Origin: UBA2588 sp964343075
GTDB taxonomy: Bacteria > Chloroflexota > Dehalococcoidia > Lucifugimonadales > UBA3495
NCBI GenBank assembly: GCA_964343075.1
Contig: CAYFGT010000021.1
Coordinates: forward strand, 1 to 16,892
Direction of reading: 5' to 3'
Length of the DNA stretch: 16,892 nucleotides
Part shown: in pieces, positions 1-6,920 of the stretch
Position numbering within the stretch: position 1 is the first letter of the stretch
Layout: each line of letters starts with the position of its first letter
Notes under the pieces: generated by a model
What the model was told of the DNA's origin: nothing
Databases searched by the model: none
Seen by the model: only the letters and a program-made list of their open reading frames with translations
Made by a program: the position numbers and the translations under genes

Positions 1-181
1 GAACGGAGAGTTTAAACATAATGTAACTTTTATCTGGTGCTACTGCAGGAATTGTTTTTTCAACATGAGCGATACTTTTTCTTACTCCCATTCCTTCGTC
101 AGACTGCATCCATGCCATGAATTTTTCAAAGGTTCCATCTCCCGATTTAAATTTTGCTAATACAAGTATTTCTTTTTCCAT
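1..181 (-). CDS. Small protein of unknown function, C-terminus cut by window edge
   Basis: The reverse strand is open from an ATG at 181-179 to the left edge and gives 60 residues starting MEKEILVLAKFKSGDG. An AGGA ribosome binding site lies 7 bases before the ATG, and a promoter-like pair lies further upstream (249-277). The visible part has a beta strand (residues 4-10), an amphipathic stretch around residues 18-28, and a second strand near 51-59 (KSYIMFKLSV). This would suit a small ferredoxin-like alpha/beta fold, but I do not recognise the family. No signal peptide or membrane segment is visible. The next gene on this strand ends 147 bases upstream, so it is probably transcribed on its own. 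The reading frame is likely real because it has a start, a binding site and a promoter; its function is unknown. Confidence 0.6.
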   Translation of the reverse strand, partial: MEKEILVLAKFKSGDGTFEKFMAWMQSDEGMGVRKSIAHVEKTIPAVAPDKSYIMFKLSV

Positions 182-248
182 ATTTCTATCCTGTTTTAAT
201 TCTATAAAGTTATGGGGCGTCGTATTCTCGCGCATCATCACTTAACAG

Positions 249-277
249 AACATAACACATTTTTAAAAATGTGCCAA
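249..277 (-). promoter_or_regulatory. Promoter with embedded palindrome, upstream of the edge gene
   Basis: On the minus strand a -35 box TTGGCA (277-272) and a -10 box TATGTT (254-249) are separated by exactly 17 bases. The perfect palindrome CACATTTTTAAAAATGTG (256-273) fills the spacer and overlaps the -35 by two bases. The expected transcript start is near 242, giving a leader of about 60 bases before the ATG at 181. The boxes are seen directly; the repressor-operator role is inferred from the position of the palindrome. Confidence 0.5.
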
Positions 278-328
278 AAGTGGCTATTCTGATTTGGTAT
301 TGATGGATTTAGTGCGGAATAGCTGTTT

Positions 329-1411
329 TTAGTATCCCACTAATTCCATAAAGCCATACCCTGAAATTGGAGCATCTTGCATTGTTCCTTTAGCTTTGAT
401 GCTTCCCTCCCAGTAGGCCGGCACGAGTGCGTTTTCGAGAGAAAATTCTGAGTCTGTGGTTACTGCTGAAATATCTAATTTCAAGTTCATGGAAGGTATT
501 TCGAGACCCCAGGTTATGGGGTATCTGGCAGTTGTTTTGGGGCTAGTCCAAAATTGTTTAGGGTCTAAATTAAAATTTTCAGGATGGAGATGTGTTGAAT
601 CTCCATTTTTATCAATATGAGTTCCGTATGAGGTTATAAATTCGTAAGTTTCTTTGTTTCTCACATAAGCGATCATTAGTTCCTCTGAACTGGATAGATG
701 TAAACTGAACCAATCCCAACCAATTTCTTGGTCTGTTAAGAAATCTCCCCATTGATGATCCATCCAGGAGGTTCCCTCAACTGGTTTTGTTGAATCAGGT
801 CCAATGATTTGACCAGACGCTTTTAATGACGAATACGTGTAGTAATAAGTTTGCCCTGCTTGTTTCATGTCAACAAAACCAGTTCCGTTGTGCAGTACGG
901 GTTTTTTGTTTTTATCTAAGGCCAGTTCAATCGAATATTGAGGTATGTCGAAATATAATTCAAAATGAGTAGCGGTTTCTTTCATTTGCCATGTTGAAAC
1001 TTGGAAATCGATGTAATCTTCCGGTAATTGACGATATTGTTGGTATGATTTTTCTGCGTGATAGACAGTATTGGTTTGATGGTCATTCCAACTGAGATGA
1101 AAAAGTTGAGGGTAGGCCTCGTCTAGGTCTCTTTCTGTTTGGAATGTAGTGAAATGGTAACTGTATTCATTTCCTGCCACGTCAGCTAAATGTCCATTAA
1201 AATACCACCACTCAATTGGAGCGTTGTGGTGAATTGAGTCTTGAGGGAGAAGGACTGTTAGTATTTCCTGCTGATAGTGGTCTTTTGTGGCTGGGACTGC
1301 ATAATCAGGTGTGCTTGGAGGAGAGTTGCGGGTTCCGTTCCCTATTTGCGAGCATCCTGCTGAAATAGTTATTGACAGGTAAATGCCAGTGAGTAAAAAA
1401 AATGTTTTCAT
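329..1411 (-). CDS. Lipocalin-like (AttH/CrtC family) lipoprotein
   Basis: This 360-residue protein belongs to the AttH/CrtC-type lipocalin-like family, which includes carotenoid 1,2-hydratases but mostly uncharacterised exported proteins. Family hallmarks are PIEWWYF (residues 65-71), WMDHQWG (216-222), GWDWFSL (231-237) and the C-terminal GYGFMELVGY (351-360). The N-terminus is a signal sequence with a lipobox-like SAGC, Cys20 being the predicted lipidated residue, so the protein should be anchored outside the membrane. The length fits two tandem lipocalin-like barrels. It lies 45 bases downstream of the GlcG-like gene on the same strand, with a 10-bp hairpin between them. No Shine-Dalgarno sequence is visible before the ATG. 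No carotenoid genes are nearby, so a carotenoid hydratase role is not supported. The family call is firm; substrate and function are unknown. Confidence 0.8.
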   Translation of the reverse strand: MKTFFLLTGIYLSITISAGCSQIGNGTRNSPPSTPDYAVPATKDHYQQEILTVLLPQDSIHHNAPIEWWYFNGHLADVAGNEYSYHFTTFQTERDLDEAYPQLFHLSWNDHQTNTVYHAEKSYQQYRQLPEDYIDFQVSTWQMKETATHFELYFDIPQYSIELALDKNKKPVLHNGTGFVDMKQAGQTYYYTYSSLKASGQIIGPDSTKPVEGTSWMDHQWGDFLTDQEIGWDWFSLHLSSSEELMIAYVRNKETYEFITSYGTHIDKNGDSTHLHPENFNLDPKQFWTSPKTTARYPITWGLEIPSMNLKLDISAVTTDSEFSLENALVPAYWEGSIKAKGTMQDAPISGYGFMELVGY

Positions 1412-1420
1412 AGGATTTGG

Positions 1421-1447
1421 TGCCGGAGAGACAAATACTCTCCGGCA
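1421..1447 (-). terminator. GC-rich hairpin between two leftward genes
   Basis: TGCCGGAGAG (1421-1430) pairs perfectly with CTCTCCGGCA (1438-1447) across a 7-base loop. The hairpin sits between the stop of the GlcG-like gene and the start of the lipoprotein gene. On the minus strand it ends 9 bases before the lipoprotein ATG and has no T-run after it, so it is not a canonical intrinsic terminator. It may be an attenuator, an mRNA-stabilising stem or a structure controlling translation of the lipoprotein, which lacks a visible ribosome binding site. Confidence 0.45.
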
Positions 1448-1456
1448 TTCAATATG

Positions 1457-1858
1457 TTAGTTGAAAGTTTCAACTCCGGCTCTTACGGCATCTTCATCTT
1501 CCTGGGAAGACCCCCCGCTTCCTCCGATGGCACCGACTAACTGTCCATTCTTAAAAATGGGAAGTGCGCCTTGCCCTGGAATGATTTCTCCCATTTCTTT
1601 GATCATGATAGCTTGCATGATTGGGGTATTTAACCTTTCGGTTAGATCTGCGCTTGAGGCGCCGTAACATACAGAAGCTCGTGCTTTTCCTCTAGAGAAG
1701 ACAGGACACCTCCATGGTGCTCCGTCCATCCATACCATGCATTTGAGATCTCCTCTGGCATCTACTACAGAGATTGCTAGTTTTACACCCATCTCTTCTG
1801 CTTTTGCTTTTGCTGCCTGTAACGCTCTTTCTGCTTCGGCTAATGTTAACTGTTCCAT
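1457..1858 (-). CDS. GlcG/HbpS family (DUF336) protein
   Basis: This 133-residue soluble protein matches the GlcG/HbpS family, formerly DUF336, in length and motifs. The motifs are GVKLAISVVDARGDL (residues 24-38), a KARAS helix start (58-62), and the C-terminal GQGALPIFKNGQLVGAIGGS (95-114) followed by GGSSQEDEDAVRAG. Members include the haem-binding HbpS of Streptomyces and GlcG, encoded beside glycolate oxidase genes. Many sit in catabolic operons without an assigned reaction. An AGGAGG ribosome binding site lies 6 bases before the ATG, the best on this strand. The gene is divergent from a flavin monooxygenase gene across 74 bases and may share its regulation. The family assignment is confident; whether it binds haem or a small metabolite here cannot be told. 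Confidence 0.85.
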   Translation of the reverse strand: MEQLTLAEAERALQAAKAKAEEMGVKLAISVVDARGDLKCMVWMDGAPWRCPVFSRGKARASVCYGASSADLTERLNTPIMQAIMIKEMGEIIPGQGALPIFKNGQLVGAIGGSGGSSQEDEDAVRAGVETFN

Positions 1859-1932
1859 AATATACCTCCTATTGATATATTCTATATTATCAGATTTGAG
1901 AGCAAGTATATTACTGAAGCCGAAGGAGGAGT

Positions 1933-2868
1933 ATGAAATTTGGATTTTATTTGCCTAATCATGGAGCGACAGCTAGATCGGAACCCCTTGCTAGAATCGC
2001 CCAGGCGGGCGACTTAGGAGGGTTTGAATGCATGGTTGTTGGGGATCATATTATTGTCCCGAAAGTTATAGATTCTCCATACCCATATACAGTAGGTGGT
2101 GAATTTCCTGGAGGCGATACAGGGGAATATCTCGAACAGTTAACATTACTAACGTATTTGGCAGCCTTAACAGAAAACATCAAAATTGTACCTAGTGTGA
2201 TGATCGTGCCGTATAGGAATCCTGTATTAACTGCCAAAATTTTAGCGACGATGGATTTGCTGTCTGAGGGAAGATTGATTCTTGGTGTTGGGGTTGGATG
2301 GATGGAGGAAGAATTTGAAGTGATGATGTCTCCGCCGTTTAAAGAAAGAGGGAAAGTAACGAATGAGTACCTTGAAATCTTCAAAGAACTTTGGACCTCA
2401 GAATCCCCCTCTTATGAGGGAGAGTACTATAGTTTTTCTAATATTCATTTTCTTCCTAAGCCATCCCAAAAACCACATCCCAAGATATGGGTTGGAGGAC
2501 AAAGTAAGGCTGCTATAAGACGGGCGGTCAATTTGGGGAATGGCTGGCATCCTGTTGGTGCTATACCTGCGACACCATTAGAACCAGAGCAAATCACTGC
2601 TGAATTAGATTATCTTAAGAGATATTCAGAATCAGTGGGAAGGGACCCAAATGAGCTGGATATAGCTATGAAAGCTCCATTATATGATGCATCGATGGAA
2701 GGCCTTAGAAGAAAATTCTCTGGTTCAGATGAGGATATTCTTGAAGATATAGCGGAGTATTCCGAGATAGGAGTATCTCATATTATTTTTGATATGCGGA
2801 GTACGGACTTAACCCAGACACTAGAGAAAATTGATTGGTTTTCTAGTCAAATTATTACCAAGAGTTAA
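1933..2868 (+). CDS. Luciferase-like (LLM class) flavin-dependent oxidoreductase
   Basis: This 311-residue protein is a TIM-barrel oxidoreductase of the bacterial luciferase-like superfamily, using FMN or F420. It resembles the subgroup often annotated as probable F420-dependent oxidoreductases. Visible signatures are MKFGFYLPNHG at the N-terminus, VGDH (36-39), VPYRNPVLTAK (92-102), DLLSEGRLILGVGVGW (108-123), YEGEYYSF (161-168), HPKIWVGGQS (182-191) and GNGWHP (202-207). A strong GGAGGA site lies 2 bases before the ATG, so core spacing is short but the start is unambiguous. It heads a rightward run that continues with a carboxymuconolactone-decarboxylase-like gene and an MmgE/PrpD gene, which suggests ring or carboxylate catabolism. 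The substrate and the choice of FMN or F420 cannot be read from the sequence. Confidence 0.9.
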   Translation: MKFGFYLPNHGATARSEPLARIAQAGDLGGFECMVVGDHIIVPKVIDSPYPYTVGGEFPGGDTGEYLEQLTLLTYLAALTENIKIVPSVMIVPYRNPVLTAKILATMDLLSEGRLILGVGVGWMEEEFEVMMSPPFKERGKVTNEYLEIFKELWTSESPSYEGEYYSFSNIHFLPKPSQKPHPKIWVGGQSKAAIRRAVNLGNGWHPVGAIPATPLEPEQITAELDYLKRYSESVGRDPNELDIAMKAPLYDASMEGLRRKFSGSDEDILEDIAEYSEIGVSHIIFDMRSTDLTQTLEKIDWFSSQIITKS

Positions 2869-2886
2869 TGGGTTTGTAATATTTAC

Positions 2887-2915
2887 TTGATACAATATCA
2901 TTTGAAAATTATTAA
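2887..2915 (+). promoter_or_regulatory. Candidate promoter for the CMD-like gene
   Basis: A -35 box TTGATA (2887-2892, five of six consensus) is followed after 17 bases by a -10 box TATTAA (2910-2915). The expected start near 2922 would fall just before the GGAGGTGA ribosome binding site (2925-2932), giving a very short leader. The genes downstream may therefore be transcribed independently of the upstream monooxygenase gene. Chance matches are likely in AT-rich DNA, so confidence is modest. Confidence 0.4.
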
Positions 2916-2933
2916 CAAGACTACGGAGGTGAA

Positions 2934-3734
2934 GTGGAATCTTTAGATGGAAGATACCAAGCTGGTCAAGAAATGAGAAAAGTATTAGCAGGAAACAATC
3001 CGGGGCATAACTCAATTCCCGGTACTGATCAGCTTGCTCCAGACCTTCGCAGGATTATAGATGAATGTTTATTTGGGAAGATCTGGACTAGATCTGGACT
3101 AGATTTGAAAGAGAGAAGTATCTGTACGATTTCTGTATTGATGGCCAACGGACAGATGGCTTTACTGCGGAGACATATTGAAAGAGGGTTAACAGTAGGA
3201 TTGGCACCCGCACAAATTGTTGAAGTGTTTATACAATTGACATTTTATGTTGGAATACCTCAGGTAGAAAATGCATTATTATTAACCAGAGACATATTTG
3301 AGGCTAATAGTGTTGCTTTTGAAGCAACTAATGATTACGACACAAATAAATCCATTGAGCAGCTATACAAGGAAGGGATTGCTAAACATGAAGAACACTA
3401 TCAGGATATTGATGCATATTTAGATGATAATGCCAGTGATGTTGAAATTGAAATTGAAAGATTAGTAAATGAATACCATTGGGGTGCTATATATACAAGA
3501 CCCCATCTTAACGCTAAAGAAAGAGCTATGTGTAGCTTAGCTGCATTGTCAGCGGTAGGGGTGTATGACAGGCAAGTGAGACGAAGAATTGAAGGGGCTT
3601 TAGAACTAGGCATGAAACCTGCAGAAATACTCGAAGTTTTCATACAGGTAATGTTATATGGAGGATATTTCAGCACGAGATCAGCTATACGTGTTGCGAG
3701 ATCAGTATTCTCTGAAAAAGGGCTCAGTGTTTGA
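2934..3734 (+). CDS. Two-domain carboxymuconolactone decarboxylase-like protein
   Basis: This 266-residue protein consists of two copies of the carboxymuconolactone decarboxylase (CMD) fold. Repeat 1 spans about residues 35-125 and repeat 2 about 172-260, joined by an acidic linker. The repeats align through IWTRSGLDLKERSIC (50-64) with IYTRPHLNAKERAMC (186-200), and through RRHIERGL (79-86) with RRRIEGAL (216-223). Repeat 1 keeps the conserved His (His81); repeat 2 has Arg218 there, so the repeats have probably diverged. There is no CXXC pair, so it is not an AhpD-type peroxidase. The start is GTG with an eight-base anti-SD match, GGAGGTGA (2925-2932), placed unusually close; the next in-frame ATG at 2973 has no such site. 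It sits among catabolic genes, but the substrate is unknown. Confidence 0.85.
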   Translation: MESLDGRYQAGQEMRKVLAGNNPGHNSIPGTDQLAPDLRRIIDECLFGKIWTRSGLDLKERSICTISVLMANGQMALLRRHIERGLTVGLAPAQIVEVFIQLTFYVGIPQVENALLLTRDIFEANSVAFEATNDYDTNKSIEQLYKEGIAKHEEHYQDIDAYLDDNASDVEIEIERLVNEYHWGAIYTRPHLNAKERAMCSLAALSAVGVYDRQVRRRIEGALELGMKPAEILEVFIQVMLYGGYFSTRSAIRVARSVFSEKGLSV

Positions 3735-3758
3735 AAATTTGTTTTAATAAGGATAATA

Positions 3759-4262
3759 ATGGATTCATTTCACTTTGTTAACCCGAATATAAAAGGGCAC
3801 TGGGCGCGCTATGTCGGGCAGGCGGTTTTGGCTGTATTAGCGATGCTGGCGGTGCTGCTGTTTATAGATTCAGTTGCAGATGCAGCGTTGGTGGCAGGCT
3901 TGGGCTCTACAGTAGTGACAGCGTTCTTGCATCCTCATGCTCCGTCGGGGAGACTGAGAGCAATTATTGGGGGGCATTTATGTGGCTTGATTGTAGGGTC
4001 TGTTTTGGCAGTAATATTTATTAATTCTGAATTGTTTGCGAATACTATGGCATACACAGATGTTTTAATAATGGGAATTTCTGTCGGATTGACCATATTG
4101 GCAATGGGATTAACCGATACGGAACATCCTCCAGCTGCTGGTATAGCAATTGGTATGGCTGCGAGACCATGGGATTTAAATGTTTTCATGTATATATTGA
4201 TTGCCGTTTTAATATTGGCTTTAATTCGTTTCATTTTTAATAGAGTGATCAAAGAAATTTAA
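3759..4262 (+). CDS. HPP family integral membrane protein
   Basis: This 167-residue membrane protein belongs to the HPP family, named for a His-Pro-Pro motif found here in TEHPPAAG (HPP at residues 123-125). Hydrophobic segments are near residues 20-37, 42-57, 68-88, 100-118 and 144-163. Between segments two and three lies the family-like motif FLHPHAPSGRLRAIIGGH (56-73). Some plant and cyanobacterial HPP proteins have been implicated in nitrite transport, but most bacterial members are uncharacterised. An AAGGAT site precedes the ATG by 4 bases. The gene lies 24 bases after the CMD-like gene and 18 bases before the best MmgE/PrpD start, so it is probably cotranscribed. A transport role for the same pathway is an inference from context. 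Confidence 0.85.
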   Translation: MDSFHFVNPNIKGHWARYVGQAVLAVLAMLAVLLFIDSVADAALVAGLGSTVVTAFLHPHAPSGRLRAIIGGHLCGLIVGSVLAVIFINSELFANTMAYTDVLIMGISVGLTILAMGLTDTEHPPAAGIAIGMAARPWDLNVFMYILIAVLILALIRFIFNRVIKEI

Positions 4263-4270
4263 ATAAAAAT

Positions 4271-4276
4271 GGAGGA
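4271..4276 (+). promoter_or_regulatory. Ribosome binding site deciding the MmgE/PrpD start
   Basis: GGAGGA lies 4 bases before the ATG at 4281. The alternative ATG at 4269 overlaps this site and has only AT-rich sequence without a Shine-Dalgarno match before it. This favours translation starting at 4281. Confidence 0.65.
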
Positions 4277-4280
4277 AAAT

Positions 4281-5678
4281 ATGGCAGATTCTTTAACTAG
4301 AACGTTCAGCCGTTTTGCTAAAAATTTGAGATACGAACAGTTGCCGGAAGAAGTGATTGATAAATTAAAAGCGTCCCTTTTGCACGCAATGGTGGTTTCA
4401 ATTATTGGTGCGGGAACTGAACATGGCAAGAATGCGATAGAATTGATTAAAAGAGAAGAGCCACAAAATCAAGGTGCTACCATTTTGCACGACGGTTCTA
4501 AATCTACCCGTGCTGGGGCTGCATTTGCGAATAGTAAATTAATGCACGCCACCAACCAATCTGACTCATATCGGATGTTATTGCATCCTGGACCATGTGT
4601 TATTCCCGCTGCTTTAGCAAGTGCTGAACTCGAAAATAGCACTGGAAAAGAATTGATAGTTGCGATGGCTGCCGCGTATGAAATTCAAGCTCGTATTGGG
4701 AGTGACTTTATTCCTTCTACCCAAGCCCGAGGGTTCCGTTCAAGTGCAGTATATGGGACTATTGCGTCCGCTATAGCTACGGGAATGTTGTTGAACCTTA
4801 CCGAAGATCAGTTGGTTACCTGTATGGCTTTGGCCTGTACTTTTACTGGAGGCACAAATGAAGGCCCACGGTCGGGCGGCAGAGAAATGATGTTTCATGA
4901 GCCATTGGCGACTAGAAATGGGATCATGGCCGCTCTTCTGTCTCAAGAAAACGTAAAAGGATCTGAAACAGCATTAGAGGGTGATGCTGGATTTTATAAT
5001 GCTTTTGTGGGGAACAATACAGGATCTCTTTCGTATGTCTTTTCCGGTCCTGATCAGGTGAACATCAATTCGATAGTAGATGGCTTAGGCAAGAATTGGG
5101 AATTAATGCATATTACTCCTAAGATATATCCAACAGCAGGATATAATAATCCTGTTATTGAGCTCATGACTGACATCCGGAAACAACATGCTATAGATTG
5201 CAATGCGATCGCTAGCATTCATGTGGATATGAACTGGCTGGAGACGACGTACCCCTCCCCGGCTTTCCCAAGTAATGCGAGAACATCTCCAGGTATTGGC
5301 AGTACTCATTATTTTGCAGCATTCACTTGTTTAAACGGTTTTTATCCGCCACTTAAAGACCGAGTTGATCCGGAAGTAAACAGTAATTTGCAAGAAGAGC
5401 AAGTGATTAAATTGATGAGTCGAGTTACTGTTGAGGGGCATCGAGATAGACCCGCGTTTGCACCTAAAATCACCATCTCTTTGTCTGATGGTACAGAGTA
5501 TCAAGGAGAGTACCAGGGAGACGAACTGAAATGGGACTTTAATAAGGAATGTGAGCGAGTGAAGCCTTTGTTTGAGGATATTGTATGGCCTACTGATAAG
5601 CTTAATAATTTGATTGAAATTGTTAGTTATATGGAATCAGAAGAATCTATCCACCATATGATTGCACAAGGTTCTTAG
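4281..5678 (+). CDS. MmgE/PrpD family protein
   Basis: This 465-residue protein (469 if the upstream ATG at 4269 is used) belongs to the MmgE/PrpD family. The family includes 2-methylcitrate dehydratase, cis-aconitate decarboxylase and many uncharacterised members. It begins MADSLTRTFSRFAKNLRYEQ and then follows the typical all-helical domain: the LPEEVIDKLKASLLHAMVV segment, the AGAAFANSKLMHA segment where the family has its substrate-pocket helices, and GPRSGGREMMFHEPLATRNG. The smaller domain follows with HITPKIYPTAGYNNPVIELM. Full length for the family. The stop overlaps the region where the next gene starts, suggesting translational coupling. It shares a run with CMD-like, HPP and flavin monooxygenase genes. 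The reaction could be a hydro-lyase step on a short carboxylate, but a 2-methylcitrate role is not supported because no other methylcitrate-cycle genes are present. Confidence 0.88.
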   Translation: MADSLTRTFSRFAKNLRYEQLPEEVIDKLKASLLHAMVVSIIGAGTEHGKNAIELIKREEPQNQGATILHDGSKSTRAGAAFANSKLMHATNQSDSYRMLLHPGPCVIPAALASAELENSTGKELIVAMAAAYEIQARIGSDFIPSTQARGFRSSAVYGTIASAIATGMLLNLTEDQLVTCMALACTFTGGTNEGPRSGGREMMFHEPLATRNGIMAALLSQENVKGSETALEGDAGFYNAFVGNNTGSLSYVFSGPDQVNINSIVDGLGKNWELMHITPKIYPTAGYNNPVIELMTDIRKQHAIDCNAIASIHVDMNWLETTYPSPAFPSNARTSPGIGSTHYFAAFTCLNGFYPPLKDRVDPEVNSNLQEEQVIKLMSRVTVEGHRDRPAFAPKITISLSDGTEYQGEYQGDELKWDFNKECERVKPLFEDIVWPTDKLNNLIEIVSYMESEESIHHMIAQGS

Positions 5679-5679
5679 A

Positions 5680-6591
5680 TTGCGTAAATATATGTTGATA
5701 GGGATATTAATATCCCTTGTTTCTCTTGGTGCTGGTTGCGAAAGTGACCCGCTGGCATCTGGGCAGGATAATAAAGGTGTCAGTATGGTTGTAGCAACCA
5801 CTTCTGATATCACTGTTGGACCGAACAGAATAGCGTTTTCTCTGTTTGACTTTGAAGGACAAGTTATTGTGTTAGATCAAGCTAAAGTTGAGGCAACGTT
5901 TTACCCTCCAAACGAAAATGACGGAATAGTTAAAGATACGTCTATTGGTTATTGGAGAACCATTCCAGGAACAGAAGATAGGGGGTTATACATAGCAGAC
6001 TTGTCGTTTGATGTGCCGGGCGCCGGAACAGAAGACAATCCAAACTACTGGGAGATCATCTCTACTTTTGTCTATCAGGATGAAGAATTATGGAGCAAGG
6101 CAGCTATTGTTGTCACAGAAGATTCAGGGATTACCGCTATAGGGGAACCGGTGCCTTCGAGCGTTACGCTGACAGCTTCAAACCTTGAAGATGTACGGCT
6201 TATATCTACTGCCCCGGATCCAGATTTGGATTTATATAAACTGTCGATTCGAGATGCGATAAAAAATGGAAAGCCTACAGTGATTGTTTTTGCTACTCCT
6301 GCTCTCTGTGTTAGCCAAGTATGTGGTCCTATAGTTGACATGATCGCGTCTATTAAAAACAGATTCGTAAATAAAGTTGATTTTATTCATGTAGAAGTTT
6401 TTGAGAACCCAAGAGATTTAATTGAACAAGGACGGTTTACAGGCGAGCAAGTGCAAGCTGTTACGGAATGGGGATTAGTCACTGAACCTTGGGTGTTTGT
6501 GGTAGACGAGAAAGGACATTTGGCTGATAAGTTTGAAATCTTTGTCACAGAAGATGAAATTACGCAAGCTATTGAACAAGTTATATATTAA
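5680..6591 (+). CDS. Membrane-anchored lipoprotein with CX4C thioredoxin-like domain
   Basis: The protein has about 303 residues from the preferred TTG at 5680, which has AAGG 8 bases upstream and starts just after the mmgE-like stop. TTG 5662 and ATG 5692 are alternatives. The N-terminus is a hydrophobic signal ending LGAGC, with Cys20 the predicted lipid anchor. Residues about 35-150 look like a beta-sandwich resembling FixH/YtkA-like domains (NRIAFSLFDFEG, then GLYIADLSFDVPG). Residues about 185-303 form a thioredoxin-like domain with FATPALCVSQVCGP, where the cysteines (210 and 215) are four residues apart, and a TEPWVFVVDEKG segment around the cis-proline position. Thioredoxins use CXXC and Sco copper chaperones CXXXC, so this spacing is unusual. 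A thiol or copper role for the nearby oxidase is possible but unproven. Confidence 0.72.
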   Translation: MRKYMLIGILISLVSLGAGCESDPLASGQDNKGVSMVVATTSDITVGPNRIAFSLFDFEGQVIVLDQAKVEATFYPPNENDGIVKDTSIGYWRTIPGTEDRGLYIADLSFDVPGAGTEDNPNYWEIISTFVYQDEELWSKAAIVVTEDSGITAIGEPVPSSVTLTASNLEDVRLISTAPDPDLDLYKLSIRDAIKNGKPTVIVFATPALCVSQVCGPIVDMIASIKNRFVNKVDFIHVEVFENPRDLIEQGRFTGEQVQAVTEWGLVTEPWVFVVDEKGHLADKFEIFVTEDEITQAIEQVIY

Positions 6592-6920
6592 TCGGTAATT
6601 TCGACTGCCATCAGAAGGTCATTTGATGCTGTGTAAGTAACGGTAACAGGTTGCCCGGTCACCTGATGTTCCTTTATGTGAGAGGGGGTGAATCCTATAA
6701 ATCCAGAAGCATGGAATTGATATATTTGTCCTGAAGGTGTCTTTACTTCAAATGATTGAACTTCAGAAATTGATTTTGCGATTACAGAGATCACTTGTCC
6801 ACGAATAATGTTGTGGTTTTCTGATTGGCTAGAGCCTGAACAGGCTATGACAGAAGACACGAGAATGATTATTATGAACACTAGAGCATTTAGTTTGGTC
6901 CTAATTAAACTTAAATACAC
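6588..6920 (-). CDS. Small lipoprotein of unknown function
   Basis: This 110-residue protein starts at a GTG inside the last codons of the upstream ABC permease gene, overlapping it by 20 bases. AGGAG lies 12 bases before the GTG, rather far. No in-frame ATG exists before the signal sequence. The N-terminus is a long hydrophobic signal ending VIAC (Cys27), a good lipobox. The mature part, about 80 residues, is predicted to be mostly beta strands (GQVISVIAK, FEVKTPSGQIYQF, PVTVTYTAS, LLMAVEITD), suggesting a small barrel. I do not recognise a named family. The overlap implies coexpression with the ABC exporter. Its TAA stop shares TTAA with the convergent thioredoxin-like gene. Confidence 0.7.
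   Translation of the reverse strand: MYLSLIRTKLNALVFIIIILVSSVIACSGSSQSENHNIIRGQVISVIAKSISEVQSFEVKTPSGQIYQFHASGFIGFTPSHIKEHQVTGQPVTVTYTASNDLLMAVEITD

Noticed and set aside
329..1411. Carotenoid 1,2-hydratase (CrtC) function for the lipocalin-like protein
   Set aside because: Only the broad family is supported. It is a lipoprotein, and no carotenoid genes occur in the window.
3079..3104. Two tandem copies of an 11-base unit AGATCTGGACT inside the CMD-like gene
   Set aside because: The encoded segment aligns without a gap to the same position in the second repeat, so there is no insertion. The similarity is probably chance in coding sequence.
4281..5678. 2-Methylcitrate dehydratase (PrpD) assignment
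   Set aside because: The MmgE/PrpD family is functionally mixed, and no methylcitrate synthase or lyase gene lies nearby.
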